Below the pieces are notes generated by a model. That model had not been told where the DNA came from. It was given only the letters and a program-made list of their open reading frames with translations, and did not search any database. A stretch of 64,000 nucleotides of DNA from CALDCK01 sp050618055. Lineage in GTDB: Bacteria > Myxococcota_A > UBA9160 > SMWR01. Both the position numbers and the translations under genes were made by a program. The DNA lies in NCBI GenBank assembly GCA_050618055.1, contig JBNLVK010000122.1, positions 1 to 64,000 on the forward strand. The letters are read 5' to 3'. Positions within the stretch are counted from its first letter, which is position 1; each line of letters begins with the position of its first letter. This document shows, in pieces, positions 59,324 to 64,000 of this stretch.

Positions 59324-60270
59324 AGGTCTCGGTCGTCGTCCCCGTCTTCAACAGCGAAGCCACGCTGGCGCCGCTGGTCGAGCGGCTGGTGGCCACCCTG
59401 GCCGACCGCTACGCGCTGGAGATCGTGCTGGTGAACGACGGCAGCGCCGACCGCTCCGGCGACGTCTGCCGCGGCCTGGCCAAGCAGCACGGCTTCGTCC
59501 GCTTCGTCGACCTGTCGCGCAACTTCGGCGAGCACAACGCGGTGATGGCCGGCCTGCGCCACGCCAGCGGCGACTGCGCCGTGATCGTCGACGACGACTT
59601 CCAGAACCCGCCGGAAGAGGTGGCGGCGCTGGTCGAGAAGCTCCAGGAGGGCTACGACGTCGTCTTCAGCCGCTACGAGAGCAAGCGCCACTCGCCCTTC
59701 CGGAACTTCGGCAGCTGGATCAACAACGCCGCCGCCACCGTGCTGCTGAAGAAGGACCCGGACCTCTACCTGTCCTCGTTCAAGGCCATCAACCGCTTCG
59801 TGATCGACGAGATCGGCCGCTACGAGGGTCCGTACCCCTACGTCGACGGGCTGATCCTGCGGGTGACGCGCAACCTGGCCACCCAGACCGTGCGCCACGA
59901 CCCGCGCGCCCAGGGCCGCTCGAACTACACCACCACGCGCCTGCTGCGGCTGTGGCTCAACATGTTCACCAACTTCTCGATCCTGCCGCTGCGGGTGGCG
60001 TCGGTGGCGGGGCTCGTGTTCGCGCTGACCGGACTGGTGCTGGCGGTGGTGTTCGCGCTGGAGCGCCTGGCCAACCCGGACCTGCCCGCCGGCTGGGCGT
60101 CGATCGTGGTGACGCTGCTGGTGGTCAGCGGGGTGCAGCTGTTCGCGCTGGGCATGATCGGCGAGTACCTGGGCCGGCTCTTCCTGAAGGACAACGGCAG
60201 CCCCATGTACGTGGCCCGCGAGACGCTGAACTGCGAAGACGACCCCGACGGGGAACCCGACGGGTCGTGA
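59320..60270 (+). CDS. family 2 glycosyltransferase with two C-terminal membrane spans
   Basis: 316 residues. Seen: N-terminal GT-A domain starting VKVSVVVPVFNSEATL, VNDGSADRSGDV, DLSRNFGEHNAVMAGLRHA, the metal-binding VDDDFQNPPEE, and QGRSNYTTTRLLRLW, followed by two transmembrane helices (about 225-290). This is the plan of polyprenyl-phosphate glycosyltransferases (DPM1/ArnC/GtrB-like) that load a sugar onto a lipid carrier at the inner membrane. GTG overlaps the LLM stop; the stop overlaps the epimerase start. Likely provides the lipid-linked sugar used by the polytopic protein at the end of the cassette. Confidence 0.87.
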   Translation: MKVSVVVPVFNSEATLAPLVERLVATLADRYALEIVLVNDGSADRSGDVCRGLAKQHGFVRFVDLSRNFGEHNAVMAGLRHASGDCAVIVDDDFQNPPEEVAALVEKLQEGYDVVFSRYESKRHSPFRNFGSWINNAAATVLLKKDPDLYLSSFKAINRFVIDEIGRYEGPYPYVDGLILRVTRNLATQTVRHDPRAQGRSNYTTTRLLRLWLNMFTNFSILPLRVASVAGLVFALTGLVLAVVFALERLANPDLPAGWASIVVTLLVVSGVQLFALGMIGEYLGRLFLKDNGSPMYVARETLNCEDDPDGEPDGS

Positions 60271-61250
60271 GCGCCTACGAGGGTGCGCGCGTCCTGGTGA
60301 CCGGCGGGCTGGGCTTCATCGGCAGCAACCTGGCCATCGAGCTGGTGGGCCGGGGCGCCCACGTGACGGTGGTCGACTGCCTGGTGCCCGAGCACGGCGG
60401 CAACCGCTTCAACCTGGAGCCGGTGGCCGGCCGGGTCGACCTGCGGGTGGAGGACCTGCGCGATCCGGAGGTGGCCCGCCGGGCGGTGGAGGGCCAGGAC
60501 TTCGTCTTCCACCTGGCCGGCCAGGTGAGCCACGGCGACAGCATGCGCGACCCCCAGCTCGACCTGGCGGTGAACTGCACCGCCACCATCCACCTGGTCG
60601 AGGCCTGCCGCGAGCGGGCGCCGGACGCGCGCCTCGTCTACACGTCGACGCGTCAGGTCTACGGCATCGCCCGCGAGCTGCCGGTCCGCGAGGACCACCC
60701 GACCGTCCCCATCGACGTGAACGGCATCAACAAGCTGGCGGCCGAGTACTACCACCTGCTCTACCACCGCACCTACGGCCTGCGGTCCGCGGTGCTGCGT
60801 CTCACCAACACCTACGGGCCGCGCCAGCAGATCCGCAACGACCGGCAGAGCTTCATCGGCATCATGATCCGCCAGGCGCTGCGCGGCGAGACGCTCCAGG
60901 TCTTCGGAAGCGGCGCCCAGGTGCGCGACTTCGACTACGTGGACGACGTGGTGCGGGCCCTGCTGCTGGCCGGCGAAAGCGACGCCTGCGCCGGCGGCGT
61001 CTTCAACCTGGGCGCCCCGCGCCACTACTCGCTGCTCGAGTTCGTGGAGGCGCTCCACGCGGTGTGTCCGCTGCGCTACGAGACGGTGCCCTTTCCCGAC
61101 GACCGCAAGATCATCGACATCGGCGACTACTACGGCGACTACTCGGCCTTCCGCCGGGCCACCGGCTGGGAGCCGGAGGTCGACCTGGCCGAGGGGCTCT
61201 CGCGCACGCTCGCCAGCTACCGGGCGCACCCGGAGGTCTACTGGTCGTGA
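60267..61250 (+). CDS. NAD-dependent nucleotide-sugar epimerase/dehydratase (extended SDR), Tyr replaced in YxxxK
   Basis: 327 residues. Seen: VTGGLGFIGSN (residues 11-21) for NAD binding, FHLAGQVSHGDSM, YTSTRQVYG with the Ser/Thr position, and VNGINKLAAE, in which Lys156 is kept but the usual catalytic Tyr position is Asn152. RLTNTYGPRQQ and DFDYVDDV follow as in UDP-sugar epimerases/dehydratases. The reaction may be altered, or another residue supplies the acid/base. GTG start overlaps the GT2 stop; the stop overlaps the aminotransferase (GTGA). It prepares a modified nucleotide sugar. Confidence 0.85.
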   Translation: MSAYEGARVLVTGGLGFIGSNLAIELVGRGAHVTVVDCLVPEHGGNRFNLEPVAGRVDLRVEDLRDPEVARRAVEGQDFVFHLAGQVSHGDSMRDPQLDLAVNCTATIHLVEACRERAPDARLVYTSTRQVYGIARELPVREDHPTVPIDVNGINKLAAEYYHLLYHRTYGLRSAVLRLTNTYGPRQQIRNDRQSFIGIMIRQALRGETLQVFGSGAQVRDFDYVDDVVRALLLAGESDACAGGVFNLGAPRHYSLLEFVEALHAVCPLRYETVPFPDDRKIIDIGDYYGDYSAFRRATGWEPEVDLAEGLSRTLASYRAHPEVYWS

Positions 61251-62356
61251 GCCGCGTTCCCACCTTCGACCTCACCGCCCAGCTGGCCGGCGTGCGCGGC
61301 GAGGTGGACGCGGCGGTGGCGCGGGTGCTGGCGTCGGGCCGGGTGATCCTGGGGCCCGAGGTCGAGGCCTTCGAGCGCGACTTCGCGGCGACGCTCGGCC
61401 CGGACGTGCACGGCGTGGGCGTGGCCAGCGGCACCGCCGCCCTGGAGGTGGCGCTGCGGGCGCTGGGCGTCGGACCGGGCGACGAGGTGGTGACGGTCGC
61501 CAACACGGCGGTGGCCACCGTGGCTGCGATCCGTGCCGTGGGCGCCACGCCGGTCTTCTGCGACGTGGTGGAGTCGAGTGCGCTGATGGACCTGGACCTC
61601 CTGCCGGACGCGCTGACGGCCGCCACGAAGGCGGTGGTGCCGGTGCACCTCTACGGCAACCCGGTGGACGTGCCCGCGTTGCGCGCGCGCCTCGGGGGTC
61701 GCGAGGTGGCGGTGCTCGAGGACTGCGCCCAGGCGACCGGCGCCCGCGTGGGCGGCGTGCCGGTGGGTGCGCTGGGCGACGCGGCGGCCTTCTCCTTCTA
61801 CCCCACGAAGAACCTGGGGGCCTACGGCGACGCCGGCCTGTGCGCCAGCCGCGACGCCGCGCTGGCCGAAGCGATGCGCAGCGTCCGCGGCTACGGACTG
61901 GTCGACGGCGCCGCCCGCCGCGAGGGCGTGAACGCCCGGCTCGACGCGCTCCAGGCGGCGATCCTGTCGGCGAAGCTCCCCCACCTGCCGGGCTGGCTCG
62001 GGAAGCGGCGCGCCCTGGCGGACCGCTACGCGGCGCGGCTTCCCGAGAGCGTCGCGACCTTCGCCGCGCCGGCGGGCAGCGAGCCGGCCCCCCACCTGTA
62101 CGTGGTGCGCCTGCCCGGCGGCGTCGAGCGCGACGCGGTGCGCGCGTCGCTCGACCGCGCCGGCATCGCCACCGCCGTCCACTACCCGGTGCCCATCCAC
62201 CGCATGCCGGCCTACGCCTTCCTCGGCTGGGGCGCCGGCAGCCTGCCGGTCAGCGAGCGGCTGGCCGGCGAGATCCTGACCCTGCCGCTCTTCCCGGAGC
62301 TGGCGCCGGAAGACGTCGACCGGGTGTGCGCCGCACTGGCCGAAGCGATCTCGTGA
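61247..62356 (+). CDS. DegT/DnrJ/EryC1/StrS-family sugar aminotransferase
   Basis: 369-residue PLP enzyme that aminates a keto-sugar nucleotide. Seen: VASGTAALEVALRALG for phosphate binding, LEDCAQATGA with the PLP-ring Asp, FYPTKNLGAYGDAG with Lys188 as the Schiff-base lysine, and VHYPVPIHRMPAY near the C-terminus. Coupled to the epimerase upstream and to the membrane protein downstream. Together they predict an aminodeoxy sugar on a surface glycan or glycolipid. Confidence 0.9.
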   Translation: MSRVPTFDLTAQLAGVRGEVDAAVARVLASGRVILGPEVEAFERDFAATLGPDVHGVGVASGTAALEVALRALGVGPGDEVVTVANTAVATVAAIRAVGATPVFCDVVESSALMDLDLLPDALTAATKAVVPVHLYGNPVDVPALRARLGGREVAVLEDCAQATGARVGGVPVGALGDAAAFSFYPTKNLGAYGDAGLCASRDAALAEAMRSVRGYGLVDGAARREGVNARLDALQAAILSAKLPHLPGWLGKRRALADRYAARLPESVATFAAPAGSEPAPHLYVVRLPGGVERDAVRASLDRAGIATAVHYPVPIHRMPAYAFLGWGAGSLPVSERLAGEILTLPLFPELAPEDVDRVCAALAEAIS

Positions 62357-63855
62357 ACGCCGCCGTCTTCGCCGGCGGGCTCGCGGCGGTGCTGGCCCTG
62401 CTCTGGCCGACCCTCGACCAGCCGCCGGTGTGGGACACGTCGACCGGCCTGTTTCCCGCCGCGCTCACCCTGGCCGGCAACGGCTTCGACCTGGGTCACC
62501 TGCTGGCCCAGCCGGGCTGGGCCCACGGCGGTCCGAACATCCACGTGTTCTCGTCGGTCACCTGGCTGACGGCGCTGGTGCTGTGGGCGCTGCCCGAGCG
62601 CGAGGCGTGGCTGCCGCTGCTCCACCTCCTGCACTTCGCCGCGACGGCGGGAACGCTGCTGGCCGTGTTCCGCCTGGGCCGGGTGCTGGTGGGCGTTCCG
62701 CTGGCCCTCGCCGGCGCCTTCGTGCTGCTGCTCTGGCCGCTCTTCCAGGTGCAGGCGGGCTACCTCTACACCGAGATGCCGCTGGCGCTGTGCACCGCCT
62801 GGGCGGTGCACGACCACGTCTTCCGCCGCCATGCGCGCGCCGCGCTGTGGAGCGCGCTGGCCTGCTCGGTGAAGGAGGCGGGGCTGGTCGTGCCGGTGGC
62901 GCTGGTGGCCGCGGTGCTGCTCGAAGGCGGACCGCCGGCGCGGCAGGCGCGGCGCGTCGCCGCCTACGCGCTTCCGGCCGCCGCGTTCCTGGCGCTCCAC
63001 CTGGGCATCGCGATCCCCGTCGAGGAGGTGTCCGGCGTGCGGCCGCTGGCCTACGCCGACCAGCTGCGCGACGTCGCCCGCAAGCTCGCGATGCTGCCCG
63101 ACCTGGTGGCGATCGGCGCGGTCTTCGCCGGCGTCGCGCTGGCCGGGTCGGCCGCCGCCTTTCGCACGCTGCGCGGCGACGTCGACGACGCGGCGGCGCG
63201 CACCCGCGCCCTCGCGCTGCTGGTGGCCGGCGCCTTCGCCGGCTTCTACCTGCTGGTCCCGCTGACCGCCGTCGAGCTCTACGTGCTGCCCCGCTACTAC
63301 GTCCAGCTGCTGCCGCTGGTGGTGCTGGTGCTGCTGGACGCGGCCTGCCGCGCCGGGGGACGTCGCGCGGCGGCGGCGCTGGCGCTGGTGCTGGCGCTCT
63401 TCTTCGTGGGCAACCGGCGCGGCGAGCTCTTCGGCCTGTACCCGCCGGTGCCGGGCAACGAGTTCTCGCTGGCGGAGCGATCCCTCGAGTACCGCGACCT
63501 GCTGGCGGCCCAGCGCGACCTGCTGGCGGCGGCTGCCGAGCTGCCCGCGTCGCTGCCCGTCTACTACGGGCTGCCCGAGCACTTCCTGTTCGCCTGGCCG
63601 CGCATGGGCTACGCCGACGGACCGCCCGCGCTCGGGCACTGCGAGTGGCTCGAGCGCCACGAGCGTCGTCCGGTGCTCGACGCCTACCCGGAGCGCTTCG
63701 CCATCCTCTACAACTTCGTGGGCTACGGCGGCGTGCGCTTCCAGGCGCTGCTGCGCCAGGCCCGCGCGGATCCGGGCCGGCGCGTCACCGCGCGGGTCTT
63801 CGAGCGCGGCCGCTACCGGACCGTGCTGTTCCTGGTGGAGCCGGCGCGCACGTAG
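62353..63855 (+). CDS. polytopic membrane glycosyltransferase-like protein (GT39/ArnT-like)
   Basis: 500 residues with about ten hydrophobic spans over residues 1-365 and a C-terminal soluble domain of about 130 residues. Seen: an early luminal acidic motif PPVWDTSTGLFPAA, resembling the D/E-containing first loop of PMT/ArnT-type lipid-linked sugar transferases, LYTEMPLAL, and CSVKEAGLVVP. These features fit the GT-C fold (EmrE-like spans plus luminal loop) but no exact family is certain. It would use the lipid-linked sugar produced by the upstream GT2. GTG overlaps the aminotransferase stop; the 3' end overlaps a likely minus-strand gene by about 43 bp. Confidence 0.75.
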   Translation: MNAAVFAGGLAAVLALLWPTLDQPPVWDTSTGLFPAALTLAGNGFDLGHLLAQPGWAHGGPNIHVFSSVTWLTALVLWALPEREAWLPLLHLLHFAATAGTLLAVFRLGRVLVGVPLALAGAFVLLLWPLFQVQAGYLYTEMPLALCTAWAVHDHVFRRHARAALWSALACSVKEAGLVVPVALVAAVLLEGGPPARQARRVAAYALPAAAFLALHLGIAIPVEEVSGVRPLAYADQLRDVARKLAMLPDLVAIGAVFAGVALAGSAAAFRTLRGDVDDAAARTRALALLVAGAFAGFYLLVPLTAVELYVLPRYYVQLLPLVVLVLLDAACRAGGRRAAAALALVLALFFVGNRRGELFGLYPPVPGNEFSLAERSLEYRDLLAAQRDLLAAAAELPASLPVYYGLPEHFLFAWPRMGYADGPPALGHCEWLERHERRPVLDAYPERFAILYNFVGYGGVRFQALLRQARADPGRRVTARVFERGRYRTVLFLVEPART

Positions 63856-64000
63856 GCGCGGCCCGACTCGTAGAGGCGCCGGCGGGCGTCGTAGGCGCGG
63901 GCGCTGGCCGGGTGACCGCGCGCGCGGGCGGCATCGGCGGCGCGGCCTGCGGTGACGGCGGCGGCGGTGAGATCGCCCGACGCCGCCTGGGCCGCGGCCA
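63813..64000 (-). CDS. C-terminal fragment of a probable TPR/Ala-rich helical protein, cut by window end
   Basis: An open minus-strand frame runs from the window edge to TAG at 63813. The last residues read as a helical Ala/Arg-rich stretch (GDLTAAAVTAGRAADAAR, then RRRLYESGRAY), in the style of the terminal helices of tetratricopeptide-repeat proteins. About the final 14 residues overlap the convergent membrane-protein gene. Too short for a function. Confidence 0.45.
   Translation of the reverse strand, partial: AAAQAASGDLTAAAVTAGRAADAARARGHPASARAYDARRRLYESGRAYVRAGSTRNSTVR

Overview
The window is a very GC-rich (about 70% or more by eye, not computed), densely coded bacterial chromosome segment with many ATGA/GTGA/TGATG start-stop overlaps and frequent GTG starts. 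No rRNA, tRNA, CRISPR array or intact transposase is visible, and no gap between genes exceeds about 215 bp. Gene content (ferredoxin-linked PFOR and Rnf, a group 3b-type NiFe hydrogenase, a PUFA-synthase-like megasynthase, a eukaryotic-type single-chain acetyl-CoA carboxylase) suggests a facultatively anaerobic or microaerophilic environmental bacterium, perhaps of a deltaproteobacterial/myxobacterial-like or related uncultured lineage. The phylum cannot be fixed from the sequence alone.

Layout. (1) 3-5267: storage-glucan module with 4-alpha-glucanotransferase, a family-4-type glycosyltransferase on the opposite strand, and glucan phosphorylase. (2) 5272-17174, minus strand: redox module in the order rnfB, a giant pyruvate:ferredoxin oxidoreductase, rnfC, rnfD, rnfG, rnfE, rnfA, a small Cys-rich membrane protein, a plant-type ferredoxin-NADP reductase, then a Crp-type regulator. 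Pyruvate oxidation would reduce ferredoxin. Rnf would pass those electrons to NAD with ion pumping, and the FNR would pass them to NADPH. (3) 17389-32988: four-gene lipid operon with an acyl-CoA dehydrogenase, a 2550-residue KS-AT-KS-ACP-KR-DH synthase, an 1861-residue BC-BCCP-CT carboxylase and a 4'-phosphopantetheinyl transferase. It is self-contained for malonyl-CoA supply, carrier priming and chain building. (4) 33054-35427: a beta-lactamase-fold hydrolase, a four-CBS protein and an 85-bp MITE-like element. (5) 35451-45792: an NADP-type NiFe hydrogenase (beta, gamma, delta, alpha) followed by its protease and hypA-F in one coupled operon. hypA lacks its zinc-finger segment. (6) 45693-52715: apbE (which would flavinylate RnfG/RnfD), a secreted Tyr/Arg/His-rich protein, a cation antiporter, GltS, a PPK2-family protein lacking both Walker lysines, and a Tat-exported Fe-S aldo/keto reductase. 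(7) 52712-58229: a GMC oxidoreductase with a Tat-targeted partner, and several membrane or small enzymes. (8) 58259-63855: an LLM flavoenzyme coupled to a four-gene glycan cassette (GT2, epimerase, DegT aminotransferase, polytopic glycosyltransferase-like protein), then the end of a minus-strand gene.

A recurring regulatory theme is a TAnnnT hexamer ending 6-7 nt before the start codon of genes that open a transcription unit. This points to leaderless mRNAs. It also corrects the start of the PPK2 gene to GTG 49940.
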